A DNA stretch of 64,000 bases, from contig NZ_VIWP01000007.1 of the NCBI RefSeq assembly GCF_007829835.1, positions 124,001-188,000 of the forward strand, written 5' to 3'. The notes under the pieces are model-generated. The model made no database searches and had not been told where the DNA came from. It worked only from the letters and a program-made list of their open reading frames with translations. Positions 8,109 to 16,498 of the stretch are shown one piece after another. Every line of letters starts with the position of its first letter. The stretch's first letter is position 1. The DNA is from Neorhizobium alkalisoli. Lineage in GTDB: Bacteria > Pseudomonadota > Alphaproteobacteria > Rhizobiales > Rhizobiaceae. Position numbers and translations under genes: made by a program.

Positions 8109-8245
8109 CCCCTCATCCGCCTGCCGGCACCTTCTCCCCGTATGAACGGGGAGAAGGGATATGCCGCACCGCCACCGTCTCTCTCCAGCGCCTCGCAGGG
8201 CAAGTCCCCTCGCCCCGTTTACGGGGAGAGGGTTAGGGTGAGGGG
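8109..8245. repeat. RIME-like rhizobial intergenic palindromic element
   Basis: A 137-base element bounded by CCCCTCA (8109-8115) and TGAGGGG (8239-8245). It contains a perfect 12-base stem with 4-base loop (8130-8141 with 8146-8157) and a second 12-base stem with one mismatch and a 2-base loop (8207-8218 with 8221-8232). The architecture and the CTTCTCCCCG/CGGGGAGAAG core match the Rhizobium-specific intergenic mosaic elements I know from rhizobial genomes. It is non-coding and probably repeated elsewhere on the chromosome. Confidence 0.75.
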
Positions 8246-8308
8246 CAAGGCCCAAGAATTCCGCCGAACTCGGCTTCACCGAAGTCATGATCTGGAGTTG
8301 ACACGACC

Positions 8309-8728
8309 ATGCTTTATTTCGTCATCAAGGCGCTGCACCTGATTTCCGATTTCCTGTTCATCGGCGGCATGCTGATCAACGCCTTCGTCATCGGCATGGT
8401 GCCGCCTGCGATCCGCACGCCCGTCATCACGGCGCTGCGGAAATACGACCGGACCGTCACCACCGGCGCCCTTGCCGGCGTCTGGATCTTTGGGCTGTGG
8501 CTCGCCTTCGGTTATACCGGCTTTGCCGGCCCCGGCATGGGCTGGCTGCACGGCAAGCTTCTGTTCGTCGTTCTTCTGTCCGCGCTGCATGGCATGCAGA
8601 GTGCCGCATTGCGCAAGATGGAAGCCGATCCGAAGCTCGATCCGAACGCTTTTGTCCGCGCTGGCCTGCCGATCATCCTCTGTTCCGCCGTGCTGATCAT
8701 CGGGCTTGCCGTCATCAAGCCCTTCTGA
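8309..8728 (+). CDS. CopD/HemJ-like integral membrane protein
   Basis: A 139-residue membrane protein with four predicted helices. His at position 10 in helix 1 ('YFVIKALHLISDFLF') and 'GWLHGKLLFVVLLSALHGM' in helix 3 resemble the histidine-bearing helices of HemJ/CopD-type proteins. Some other membrane families of this size look similar, so the assignment is tentative. If it is HemJ-like it might bind heme or act in protoporphyrinogen oxidation. It stands alone between a repeat element and the convergent antiporter gene. An AG-rich ribosome site lies rather far upstream (about 8292). Confidence 0.6.
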   Translation: MLYFVIKALHLISDFLFIGGMLINAFVIGMVPPAIRTPVITALRKYDRTVTTGALAGVWIFGLWLAFGYTGFAGPGMGWLHGKLLFVVLLSALHGMQSAALRKMEADPKLDPNAFVRAGLPIILCSAVLIIGLAVIKPF

Positions 8729-8739
8729 TCAGCTTTCCC

Positions 8740-10674
8740 TTAATTTTTAGGGGTCTCGGCCGGCGGTTCCACATCGGATGGGGCTGCCGGTTCGTCATGC
8801 ACCGGTGACGACTGCACGGGAGCATGGCCGAGAAGGATCGGCGGCTCATCCGGCTCTTCGGAAAATTCCTCGACGCGGTAATGGACCTGATCGAGGCTTT
8901 CGAGCATGCCATAGGCGATCTCGCGCTCGCCCATGATCGTCTTGTCGGCACCGAGCTTTTCCAGATGCTCGATCTCGGCATCGGAATTGGCGCGGCACAG
9001 GATCAGCAGCGCCGGATTGACCTGACGCGCCTGCATCACGACATTGCCCGCCTCGAAAGCGTTGGGAATGGCCACGGCAAGGCTCTTTGCCGCGCCGAGA
9101 TTGGCGAGTTCCAGCACGCGGGTCGAGGCGCCGTTGCCGACGATGACCTCGATGCCGAGTTTCAAAAGTTCCTGCACGCGGTTTTCCGAATCCTCGATGA
9201 CGAGGAAGGGAATGCCTGATGCCCGCAGGTTGGCGACGATGATGCTGCCGACCCGGCCGTAACCGACGACCACGGCGTGATCGGTGAGGCGCGTTGCAGC
9301 CACCTCGCCCTCGCTGCCGGCGCTGGTGAAGACCGGCTCATGCTCTTCCAGCTTTGCAGACGCCTCATCCTCGGTGACCGGACCGCTGCTTTCGGCCGAC
9401 GCAACGGCTTCAGCATGCGCCTCGACCGGTGCGCGGTGAATTCTGGCTTCGAGCCGCGGGCGGATCTTGTCGCAGAGATAGAACATCAGCGGATTCAGAA
9501 TGATCGACATGATCGCGCCGGCCAGGATCAGGTCACGCCCCTCTTCCGGCAGAAGATTGAGGCCGACACCGAGCTCGGCGAGAATGAAGGAAAATTCGCC
9601 GATCTGCGCCAGACTTGCCGAAATCGTCAGCGCCGTACTCGCCTTGTGGCCGAAGGCAAGCACGATGAGGAAGGCGGCGATCGACTTGCCGATGACGATG
9701 ATGAAGACGGTGGCGAGCAGCGTCAGCGGGCTGTTGACGACGATATTCGGGTCGAACAGCATGCCGACCGAGACGAAGAACAGGACCGCGAAGGCATCAC
9801 GCAGCGGCAGGCTTTCCTGGGCTGCACGATGCGACAGCTCGCTTTCGGAAAGGATCATGCCGGCGAAGAAGGCACCGAGCGCCAGCGACACGCCGAACAG
9901 TTTTGCTGCGCCGAAGGCGACACCAAGCGCGATCGCAAGCACGCCGAGCCGGAACAGTTCGCGCGAACCGCTATGGGCGATGCGGTGCAGGATCCACGGA
10001 ATGACCCTGCGGCCGATGACCAGCATCACGCCCAGAAACGCCGCGACCTTGAGGAGCGTGATGCCGATAATGCCGGCAACGCCGAGTTCGATATTGAAGA
10101 TCTGGGCAACGGCGATGGCCAGCGGATCCGGATGGGCCGATTCGCCGCCGCCGATCGAGGCCAGCGCCGGGATCAGGACGAGCGCCAGAACCATGGCCAG
10201 GTCTTCGACGATCAGCCAGCCGACCGCGATTTTTCCGCGCTCGGTCTCGACGAGGCGCCGCTCCTGCAGTGCCTTCAGGAGCACGACGGTCGAGGCGACC
10301 GACAGTGCCAGACCGAAGACAAGGCTGCCGCCGAGCGGCCAGCCCATCAGCCAGCCCATGCCCCAGCCGAGCAGGGTCGCAAAGCCGATCTGCACGATCG
10401 CGCCCGGTACCGCAATACCGCGCACCGAGAGCAGATCTTTCAGCGAGAAATGCAGGCCGACGCCGAACATCAGAAGGATGACGCCGATTTCGGCAAGTTC
10501 CGGCGCAAGGCTGGTATCGGCAACGAAACCGGGCGTATGCGGCCCGACAAGAATACCGGCAAAAAGATAACCAACGAGGGGCGGCAGACGGAAACGATTG
10601 GCGATCGCCCCGAATATGAATGCAAGCACGAGACCGCCGACAATGGTCGAGATCAATGGCGTTTCGTGCGGCAT
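8740..10674 (-). CDS. YbaL/KefB-type monovalent cation:proton antiporter
   Basis: A 644-residue inner membrane protein. The start at 10674 follows GAGGGGGAA; the frame is open 82 codons further upstream but that part is not conserved-looking. The first ~390 residues form the CPA2 antiporter domain (about 12 helices; 'FGVGLHFSLKDLL', 'ALSVASTVVLLKAL', 'GWLIVEDLAMVLALVLIPAL'). After a linker, a TrkA-N/RCK domain begins with 'DHAVVVGYGRVGSIIVANL', a dinucleotide-binding GxGxxG. It ends in a short acidic, proline-rich tail. Likely K+ or Na+/H+ exchange. Divergent from a small XRE regulator, with a palindrome between them. Confidence 0.9.
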   Translation of the reverse strand: MPHETPLISTIVGGLVLAFIFGAIANRFRLPPLVGYLFAGILVGPHTPGFVADTSLAPELAEIGVILLMFGVGLHFSLKDLLSVRGIAVPGAIVQIGFATLLGWGMGWLMGWPLGGSLVFGLALSVASTVVLLKALQERRLVETERGKIAVGWLIVEDLAMVLALVLIPALASIGGGESAHPDPLAIAVAQIFNIELGVAGIIGITLLKVAAFLGVMLVIGRRVIPWILHRIAHSGSRELFRLGVLAIALGVAFGAAKLFGVSLALGAFFAGMILSESELSHRAAQESLPLRDAFAVLFFVSVGMLFDPNIVVNSPLTLLATVFIIVIGKSIAAFLIVLAFGHKASTALTISASLAQIGEFSFILAELGVGLNLLPEEGRDLILAGAIMSIILNPLMFYLCDKIRPRLEARIHRAPVEAHAEAVASAESSGPVTEDEASAKLEEHEPVFTSAGSEGEVAATRLTDHAVVVGYGRVGSIIVANLRASGIPFLVIEDSENRVQELLKLGIEVIVGNGASTRVLELANLGAAKSLAVAIPNAFEAGNVVMQARQVNPALLILCRANSDAEIEHLEKLGADKTIMGEREIAYGMLESLDQVHYRVEEFSEEPDEPPILLGHAPVQSSPVHDEPAAPSDVEPPAETPKN

Positions 10675-10703
10675 CCGCGTTCCCCCTCTGGAAATCTCCT
10701 GAA

Positions 10704-10727
10704 AACATGCCATATATGGCGTATGTT
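10704..10727. promoter_or_regulatory. Palindrome between antiporter and XRE genes (candidate operator)
   Basis: GCCATATATGGC (10709-10720) is a perfect 12-base palindrome, flanked by AACAT on the left and ATGTT on the right. It sits in the 77-base gap between the divergent starts at 10674 and 10752, which suits binding by a dimeric regulator such as the adjacent XRE protein. Confidence 0.5.
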
Positions 10728-10751
10728 GACCAATATGGGCATCCTCTAGAC

Positions 10752-11021
10752 ATGGGTCAAGACGCAAGGCAAATGATTTTGACGCCGGCTTTATGCCGCG
10801 CGGCAAGAGGGCTTCTCGACTGGACACAAAGCGATCTCGCCGACCGATCAGAGGTCTCCCGAAGCACGATCCGCGACTTCGAAGGCTGTCGTCATGACGT
10901 GCATCGGGCGACCGCTGCACAGATTCGCCGTGCCTTCGAGGATGGCGGCGTCGTGTTCATCGATGTCGAAGGCTGCGGCATGGGCGTGTGCCCGAAATGC
11001 GGCGGCGAGTCGGCCGTCTGA
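10752..11021 (+). CDS. Small XRE-family HTH regulator with C-terminal CxxC
   Basis: An 89-residue protein. Residues ~9-65 form a Cro/C1 helix-turn-helix ('ARGLLDWTQSDLADRSEVSR', then 'STIRDFEGCRHD'), followed by a short 'FEDGGVVFIDVEG' strand typical of short rhizobial XRE proteins. The C-terminus has 'CGMGVCPKCGG', a possible metal or redox site. The start could be 10752 or the internal ATG at 10773, which has AAGG closer upstream. The gene is divergent from the antiporter and could regulate it through the palindrome at 10709-10720. Confidence 0.75.
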   Translation: MGQDARQMILTPALCRAARGLLDWTQSDLADRSEVSRSTIRDFEGCRHDVHRATAAQIRRAFEDGGVVFIDVEGCGMGVCPKCGGESAV

Positions 11022-11259
11022 CGCCGCCTGCCCTGCCGGAACCAACCCTTACCCGAGCGACCCGGTCGGCATTCGTTCATTTCGGGAATCGCCGCCACCG
11101 CGATATTTCATTCCCAGGATGCGATTATTCCGGAATGTACGTCTCCCGAAGACATTGAATTTGCTGCGACGCGAAAAGAACGTTTTTTTGCACGCCGCGA
11201 CTAGGCGGTGGGCCTGCTTTGTTCTAATCCTCGCAGAGGCATAAATTCCGGAGGTTGGC

Positions 11260-12132
11260 ATGGCGAAGGTGGCATTCATTGGTCTGGGCGTGATGGGGTT
11301 CCCGATGGCGGGACACCTGAAACAGAAGGGCGGCCACGAGCTTTCGGTCTATAACCGCACCGCGTCCAAGGCTGCAGCCTGGGCGGAAAAATTCGGCGGA
11401 ACGGCCGCGGCCACCCCGGCCGAAGCAGCCAAGGGCGCCGATTTCGTCTTCACCTGCGTCGGCAATGACGATGATCTCCGCTCGGTGACATTGGGCGAGG
11501 CCGGCGCTTTGGCTGGCATGGCAAAGGGTGCGATCCTGATCGACAACACCACGGCAAGCGCCGAAGTCGCCCGCGAACTCGCCGCGGCTGCGACCGAAAA
11601 AGGTGTCGGCTTCATCGATGCCCCCGTTTCCGGCGGCCAGGCCGGCGCGGAGAACGGTGTGCTGACCGTGATGTGCGGTGGTGACGAAGCCGTATTCGAG
11701 AAGGCGAAGCCGGTGATCGAAGCTTATGCCCGCATGGTCGGCCTGATGGGTCCGGTCGGCGCCGGCCAGCTGACCAAGATGATGAACCAGATCTGCATTG
11801 CCGGCGTCGTCCAGGGCCTCGCCGAATCGATCCATTTCGGCAAACAGGCCGGGCTCGACATCGAAAAGGTGATCGAGGTCATCTCCAAGGGTGCCGCCGG
11901 TTCCTGGCAGATGGAAAACCGCCATAAGGCGATGAATGAGGGCAAATACGATTTCGGCTTTGCCGTCGACTGGATGCGCAAGGATCTCGATATCGTGCTG
12001 ACCGAGGCCCGCCGCAATGGCGCAAAACTGCCCCTCACCGCCCTCGTCGACCAGTTTTACGGCGACGTCCAGGCCATGGGCGGCAATCGCTGGGACACGT
12101 CCTCGCTGCTGGCCCGACTGGAGCGGAAGTAG
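11260..12132 (+). CDS. 3-hydroxyisobutyrate dehydrogenase family NAD(P)-dependent oxidoreductase
   Basis: A 290-residue beta-hydroxyacid dehydrogenase. The N-terminus has the Rossmann motif 'FIGLGVMGFPMAGHL'. 'IDAPVSGGQAGAENGVLTVM' is the substrate-binding signature, and 'GAGQLTKMMNQ' contains the catalytic lysine. Family members act on 3-hydroxyisobutyrate, tartronate semialdehyde or glyoxylate/succinic semialdehyde; the sequence does not decide which. Strong GGAGG ribosome site just before the ATG. No pathway partner lies beside it. Confidence 0.9.
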   Translation: MAKVAFIGLGVMGFPMAGHLKQKGGHELSVYNRTASKAAAWAEKFGGTAAATPAEAAKGADFVFTCVGNDDDLRSVTLGEAGALAGMAKGAILIDNTTASAEVARELAAAATEKGVGFIDAPVSGGQAGAENGVLTVMCGGDEAVFEKAKPVIEAYARMVGLMGPVGAGQLTKMMNQICIAGVVQGLAESIHFGKQAGLDIEKVIEVISKGAAGSWQMENRHKAMNEGKYDFGFAVDWMRKDLDIVLTEARRNGAKLPLTALVDQFYGDVQAMGGNRWDTSSLLARLERK

Positions 12133-12163
12133 GAGTTTTTTTGCGGGTGGGCTGGTTTTGCGA

Positions 12164-12787
12164 TCAGCCCGCGGGTGGAAGCACGGCTTCGACGGGAATG
12201 TCGAGGCCGGCCGCGACACAGGCGGCGATGCGGCGGTCGAAGGACTTTTGCGGATCGACATGCTGATGCGTGATCGTGTTTCCGCTTACTTGCAGCAGCA
12301 GCCGGGCACCGGCAGCGCTGTTGTCGAATATCATCGTCGTTTCGCTCAACGGTACACAGGCGGTCAAATTCTGGAAGGCGACGTCATAACGCCTGCGGAT
12401 AACCGGCTCAGGAATATGATGACCACCTCTTGAAACCCTCTGCGCTACGCGCTGGACATGCAGGTCCGGCGAAACGAGGGCAACGAAGATCATCAGTGTC
12501 TTATAGCCGGACTCGCCGACCTGCCGCAGCAGGTTCACTGACTGATGACTGCTCAAGGTCGTTTCATAGACGAAATCTTGTCGAGCTGCGATCAGCCTAT
12601 TCAACGTTTCCAGAACCAGGCGCCCAGCCTTGAGAGAATTCGCTTCCGGATTGGAGGCGTCCAATCCCCTTGCAACCTCGTCGGCATTCACAAAAACGCC
12701 CGGAAGCGCCAGGTTTTTATAGATCGTCGATTTTCCAGCACCGTTCGGACCGGCCAGGATCGCACAAGACGGTCGGGATCCATTCAT
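12164..12787 (-). CDS. Zeta-toxin-like P-loop kinase
   Basis: A 207-residue protein with Walker A 'ILAGPNGAGKSTIYKN' at residue ~10, 'VNADEVARGL' after it, and 'FVYETTLSSHQSVNLLRQ' as the substrate-side loop. This is the arrangement of the zeta toxin/COG4185 group, which phosphorylates UDP-amino sugars in the characterised members. The C-terminal part holds a basic 'RVSRGGHHIPEPVIRRRY' segment matching the lid arginines. Its start overlaps the preceding small gene by ATGA (12784-12787), so the two form an operon that may be a toxin-antitoxin pair. Chromosomal members can also be non-toxic kinases. Confidence 0.75.
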   Translation of the reverse strand: MNGSRPSCAILAGPNGAGKSTIYKNLALPGVFVNADEVARGLDASNPEANSLKAGRLVLETLNRLIAARQDFVYETTLSSHQSVNLLRQVGESGYKTLMIFVALVSPDLHVQRVAQRVSRGGHHIPEPVIRRRYDVAFQNLTACVPLSETTMIFDNSAAGARLLLQVSGNTITHQHVDPQKSFDRRIAACVAAGLDIPVEAVLPPAG

Positions 12788-12987
12788 TCCGCAGCGTCGG
12801 CGTGCGGCAAGGGAGTGAAAGGCGTCAGAACCTTAACTCCATCGGGCTTTTCCTCGACGATATAATCCCCGAAAGCAGGATCGACATAAAAGGATGAAAC
12901 ATTGTCGGAGCGCGCATCTTCGCGCTCTCGCTCACCCATTGTTGCAAGCTTTTCGAGGTTTCGATGCACTTCAAGAAGCATATCCAT
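12784..12987 (-). CDS. Small partner of zeta-like kinase, putative antitoxin
   Basis: A 67-residue acidic protein if the start is the ATG at 12987, which has AGAAGGGGG upstream; upstream in-frame ATGs at 13023 and 13041 would lengthen it to 85. The N-terminal half looks helical ('MLLEVHRNLEKLATMGERER') and the rest is a short strand-rich tail. No family is recognised. The 4-base overlap with the zeta-like kinase and the order small gene first are typical of type II antitoxins, but there is no epsilon antitoxin signature that I can see. Confidence 0.6.
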   Translation of the reverse strand: MDMLLEVHRNLEKLATMGEREREDARSDNVSSFYVDPAFGDYIVEEKPDGVKVLTPFTPLPHADAAE

Positions 12988-13057
12988 GGGCGCGCCCCCT
13001 TCTAAAAACGCATAATAATGCATCCGGATAGCGCGCGCCACCGCAATTGCAAAAGCC

Positions 13058-13546
13058 TCAATCCTCGCCCGACTTCTGGTTGTCCAGCATCATGTAATCG
13101 AGCGGCAGTTCGGTCGTGTACTTGATCTGCTCCATGGCGAAGACCGAGGAGACGTCGCGGATCTCGATCTTGGCGATCAGCCGCTTGTAGAAGGCGTCAT
13201 AGGCGGCGATATCCGGCACCACGACCTTCAGCAGATAATCGACGTCACCGCTCATGCGATAGAACTCGATCACTTCCGGAAAATCGACCACGACTTCGGA
13301 AAAACGCTTCAGCCATTCGATCGAGTGGCTGGCGGTGCGGATCGAGACGAAAACCGTGACCTTGGTGTTGACCTTGGCCGGATCGAGCAGCGCCACGCGG
13401 CGGCGGATGACACCGTCCTCTTCCATTTTCTGGATGCGGCGCCAGCAAGGCGTCGTGGAGAGACCCACCTTCTTGGCGAGATCTGCGACGGCGAGCGTGG
13501 AGTCTTCTTGAAGAATGCGCAGAATCTTGCGGTCGAGGCGGTCCAT
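13058..13546 (-). CDS. Lrp/AsnC family transcriptional regulator
   Basis: A 162-residue regulator. The HTH is 'LDRKILRILQEDSTLAVADL', continuing into 'KKVGLSTTPCWRRIQKMEEDGVI'. The C-terminal RAM/ligand domain includes 'EVIEFYRMSGDVDYLLKVVV'. Such proteins respond to amino acids and usually regulate a neighbouring or distant amino acid gene. AAGGA ribosome site. It transcribes away from the UDG gene cluster upstream and is not obviously in an operon with the small downstream genes. The target cannot be inferred. Confidence 0.9.
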   Translation of the reverse strand: MDRLDRKILRILQEDSTLAVADLAKKVGLSTTPCWRRIQKMEEDGVIRRRVALLDPAKVNTKVTVFVSIRTASHSIEWLKRFSEVVVDFPEVIEFYRMSGDVDYLLKVVVPDIAAYDAFYKRLIAKIEIRDVSSVFAMEQIKYTTELPLDYMMLDNQKSGED

Positions 13547-13595
13547 AATCGTCCTTTCGAAATGATTTTTCGTTATACACCCGATTTTCTGGCAG

Positions 13596-14243
13596 TTAAG
13601 CGAATTTTGTTTCGCGGATCAAGCTATCCACATGCTGTCTGAGCACCGGCAGCACATCTTTTTCGAACCAGGGATTTTTCTTCAGCCAGGCCGTGTTGCG
13701 CCAGCTCGGGTGTGGCAGCGGCAGAATACGCGGACCGTGGTTGACGAAAAAGTAGTCGCGCCAGTTCATCGCCGTCTCGGTCATGCTCGCCTTGCGGCGC
13801 GCGCCGAGATGCCAGGCTTGCGCATATTGGCCGATTGCAAGGATCGTGTCGATCTGCGGCATCGTCGCCAGCACTTTTGCGCGCCAGAAGGGCGCACATT
13901 CGCGGCGCGGCGGCAGGTCGCCGCCCTTGGCATCGTAACCGGGAAAACAGAAACCCATCGGCACGATGGCAAAACGGTCCGCATCGTAAAACTCCTCGCG
14001 CGACACACCCATCCAGTCGCGAAGACGGTTTCCCGATGCATCGTCGAAAGGCAGTCCGCTTTCATGGACCCGCAGGCCCGGCGCCTGACCGGCAATCAGG
14101 ATGCGCGCCGTGGCGGACAGGACCGCGACCGGGCGCGGCTCGTGCGGCAGGCGATCACCCTCGCCTTTCGCAGGCTGATCGCGACAGATACGACAGGCGG
14201 CAATATCCCGCGCCAGCACGCTGATCTCCCGTTCACTCGCCAT
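13596..14243 (-). CDS. Uracil-DNA glycosylase family protein
   Basis: A 215-residue UDG-superfamily protein. 'ILIAGQAPGLRVHESGLPF' is the family GQ/DxPG-type motif, 'DDASGNRLRDWMG' follows, and 'PLPHPSWRN' is the C-terminal minor-groove motif. Two conserved cysteines ('CRICRD') near the N-terminus could belong to an iron-sulfur site as in families 4/5, but the full four-cysteine set is not evident. The start is ATG at 14243, sharing TGATG with the stop of the thermonuclease gene; two in-frame GTGs lie just upstream. Probable role: base excision or related DNA repair. Confidence 0.8.
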   Translation of the reverse strand: MASEREISVLARDIAACRICRDQPAKGEGDRLPHEPRPVAVLSATARILIAGQAPGLRVHESGLPFDDASGNRLRDWMGVSREEFYDADRFAIVPMGFCFPGYDAKGGDLPPRRECAPFWRAKVLATMPQIDTILAIGQYAQAWHLGARRKASMTETAMNWRDYFFVNHGPRILPLPHPSWRNTAWLKKNPWFEKDVLPVLRQHVDSLIRETKFA

Positions 14244-14809
14244 CACCACGCGAAAAATCCCTTCAGGCGATCGAGGAAACCTGCCTCGTTGCGAGGCTCA
14301 TCCTCGATTGCGTGATGGCTTTTGCGCCAGGTGCGCGGCATGTCGAAAGGTCCGGCCCAGATGCCCCGGCCTTCGCCCCGCGCCGCCGTCTCCTCAGCCT
14401 TGTAGCCACCCGAGGCGACCGCCAGGCCGCGCCTGACCAGTTCGGCATTGATATCGACGCCTGCCCGGCGGCAATGGACGAGAATGCGCTTGTACTGATC
14501 CCTCGCTTCGCCGCGACATTCGGCCAGCGTGTCCGACGAAAGATCCGAAAGCGCCTTGCGGGCGGCGTCGCCGCAGGCCCATTCTCCGCCCTTGCCATCG
14601 CCACAGGTCTGGTCGCTTTCTGGCGCATCGATGCCGAGAAGCCGCAGCCGCTCGATGCCAGCCGCCAGCGTATCCCCGTCGATCGCGAAAAACGGACCCG
14701 GGATGACAGTTTCATTGGTGAGGTCTACCTTGGCGATGATCAGCGACCCCAGAACCAGGAATGCGCCGAGGAACAAGGCATCCCGGCCAATCTTCACGAA
14801 ACGCGTCAC
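14243..14809 (-). CDS. Thermonuclease (SNase-like) family protein with N-terminal anchor
   Basis: A 188-residue protein starting with GTG at 14809 (GAGGCC upstream). Residues ~10-28 form a membrane or signal segment ('ALFLGAFLVLGSLIIA'). The SNase core follows: 'AIDGDTLAAGIERLRLLGIDAPE' contains the arginine and the aspartates that bind Ca2+, 'DQYKRILVHC' the second arginine region, and 'INAELVRRGLAVA' the final helix. It is likely an exported or membrane-anchored nuclease. Translation is coupled to the downstream UDG gene through TGATG. Confidence 0.85.
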   Translation of the reverse strand: MTRFVKIGRDALFLGAFLVLGSLIIAKVDLTNETVIPGPFFAIDGDTLAAGIERLRLLGIDAPESDQTCGDGKGGEWACGDAARKALSDLSSDTLAECRGEARDQYKRILVHCRRAGVDINAELVRRGLAVASGGYKAEETAARGEGRGIWAGPFDMPRTWRKSHHAIEDEPRNEAGFLDRLKGFFAW

Positions 14810-14930
14810 AATCAGGCCTCAATAGAAAACGGAAAGTTCGGGAAAATGGAAAACAAAACCTTTCCCGGCAGTATCTTCTTAAGATTTGGAACATAATCTC
14901 TCAAGCATCCGGGTTTTTAGTGCACAGGCC

Positions 14931-16466
14931 ATGAGTAGCGGCGTCAGTACCTCGACCGACAAAAATATCGTTGATCGATCACGCAGCCATCGCAACAAGG
15001 CGGTGTCGAAAGCAGTACGCGCGACCCGCGAACGCCTGCAATCCAACGCAAATGGTTCCCAGGTTTTTGACCGCGACATGCTGGCCATGCATGTCACCGC
15101 CGTGCTTCAGGCGGCAGCGGTAACGCCTCTCGTCGTCACGCTCGTCACCGCGATCGGCGTCTATATCAATCCGGATGCGCATCTGTTTGCCTGGGCGCTG
15201 CTGATGCTGTGCCTGCATTCGGTCAACGTTCTGGTGGCCCGCCGGGCCAGCCGCGTCGAGATCGGTGCCGGCGACATTGCCAAATGGCGGCGCCGATTCA
15301 TTGTCGGCCAGGTCCTCGTCGGCTGCGGCTGGGCCTCGTTCGCGCTGCAGGGCTGCAATACCTGCGGCGGCGACAGCTTTTATTTCTACAAGGGTGCCGT
15401 CCTGCTGTTTGCCGTCTCCTATACGGCGATGAGCAATTTCATGCTGCGGCAGAGCATGCTCTACGGCTTCATGCCGATGGTACTGGCGCTCTTGTCGCTG
15501 GCGCTGACCTCCGGCCAGGTTCTGGATATCGGCCTGACCGCCATGTGCGCCATGGCCGTCGTCTTCTTCCATTATATCGCCGACCGGCTCTACCATTCCA
15601 ACCTGACGCTGATCTCCTACCAGTCGGAAAAGGACGATCTGATCGCCGAACTGGAAGTCGCCAATTCCATGTCGGACGAGGCGCGTCGGCGGGCGGAAGA
15701 GGCGAACCTCGCAAAGTCGCGTTTCCTTGCCTCGATGAGCCATGAGCTGCGCACGCCGCTCAACGCGATTCTCGGCTTTTCCGAAGTGATGAGCTCCGAG
15801 GTTCTGGGCCCGCTCGCAAACCCGACCTACAAGGAATATGCCGGCGACATCCACCGCTCCGGCCAGCATCTTCTCAACCTGATCAACGAGATCCTCGACC
15901 TGTCACGTATTGAGGCCGGGCGCTATGATCTGACCGAGGATGCGCTTTCGCTGCTGGAAGTCGCCGAGGATTGCATCGGCATGGTGCAGCTCCGGGCACG
16001 GGCCAAGAACATCACCATCCGCGACCAGTTCGAACGGCATCTGCCGCCGATCTGGGCCGATGAAAAATCGATGCGGCAGGTGATCCTGAACCTCCTGTCG
16101 AATGCCGTGAAATTCACGCCTCAGGGCGGCGAGATCCTCGTCAAGGTGGGCTGGACGGCTGGCGGTGGCCAGTATGTGGCGATCAAGGACAATGGCCCCG
16201 GCATTCCCGAGGAGGAAATCCCGGTCGTGCTCTCCGCCTTCGGCCAGGGCTCGATTGCGATCAAGAGCGCCGAACAGGGAACCGGGCTTGGCCTGCCGAT
16301 CGTCCAGGCGATCCTTGCCAAGCATGACGGCCAGTTCATCCTGCGCTCGAAACTGCGCGAAGGCACGGAGGCGATCGCCATCCTGCCCTCGACCCGCGTG
16401 CTGCAGAGCGTGCCGGCCGTCGCCGATGCGCCGTCCATCGAGCGCCGCCGCAAGAGCTTTGCGTAA
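14931..16466 (+). CDS. Membrane-bound sensor histidine kinase (DivJ/PleC-type core)
   Basis: About 511 residues if the start is ATG 14931; a TTG at 14886 would add 15. The N-terminal ~200 residues contain six or so hydrophobic helices without a large periplasmic loop. A coiled coil ('EVANSMSDEARRRAEEAN') leads to the H-box 'SMSHELRTPLNAILGFSEVM', where His is the phosphorylation site. The N, G1 and G2 boxes are 'NLLSNAVKF', 'DNGPGIPEEE' and 'GTGLGLPIVQAI'. The core resembles the DivJ/PleC/PdhS kinases that act on DivK in alphaproteobacteria. No response regulator is adjacent, so it is an orphan kinase. Confidence 0.85.
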   Translation: MSSGVSTSTDKNIVDRSRSHRNKAVSKAVRATRERLQSNANGSQVFDRDMLAMHVTAVLQAAAVTPLVVTLVTAIGVYINPDAHLFAWALLMLCLHSVNVLVARRASRVEIGAGDIAKWRRRFIVGQVLVGCGWASFALQGCNTCGGDSFYFYKGAVLLFAVSYTAMSNFMLRQSMLYGFMPMVLALLSLALTSGQVLDIGLTAMCAMAVVFFHYIADRLYHSNLTLISYQSEKDDLIAELEVANSMSDEARRRAEEANLAKSRFLASMSHELRTPLNAILGFSEVMSSEVLGPLANPTYKEYAGDIHRSGQHLLNLINEILDLSRIEAGRYDLTEDALSLLEVAEDCIGMVQLRARAKNITIRDQFERHLPPIWADEKSMRQVILNLLSNAVKFTPQGGEILVKVGWTAGGGQYVAIKDNGPGIPEEEIPVVLSAFGQGSIAIKSAEQGTGLGLPIVQAILAKHDGQFILRSKLREGTEAIAILPSTRVLQSVPAVADAPSIERRRKSFA

Positions 16467-16498
16467 AAGCCGGTTCACTCAGCCATTCTGGAGACCGC

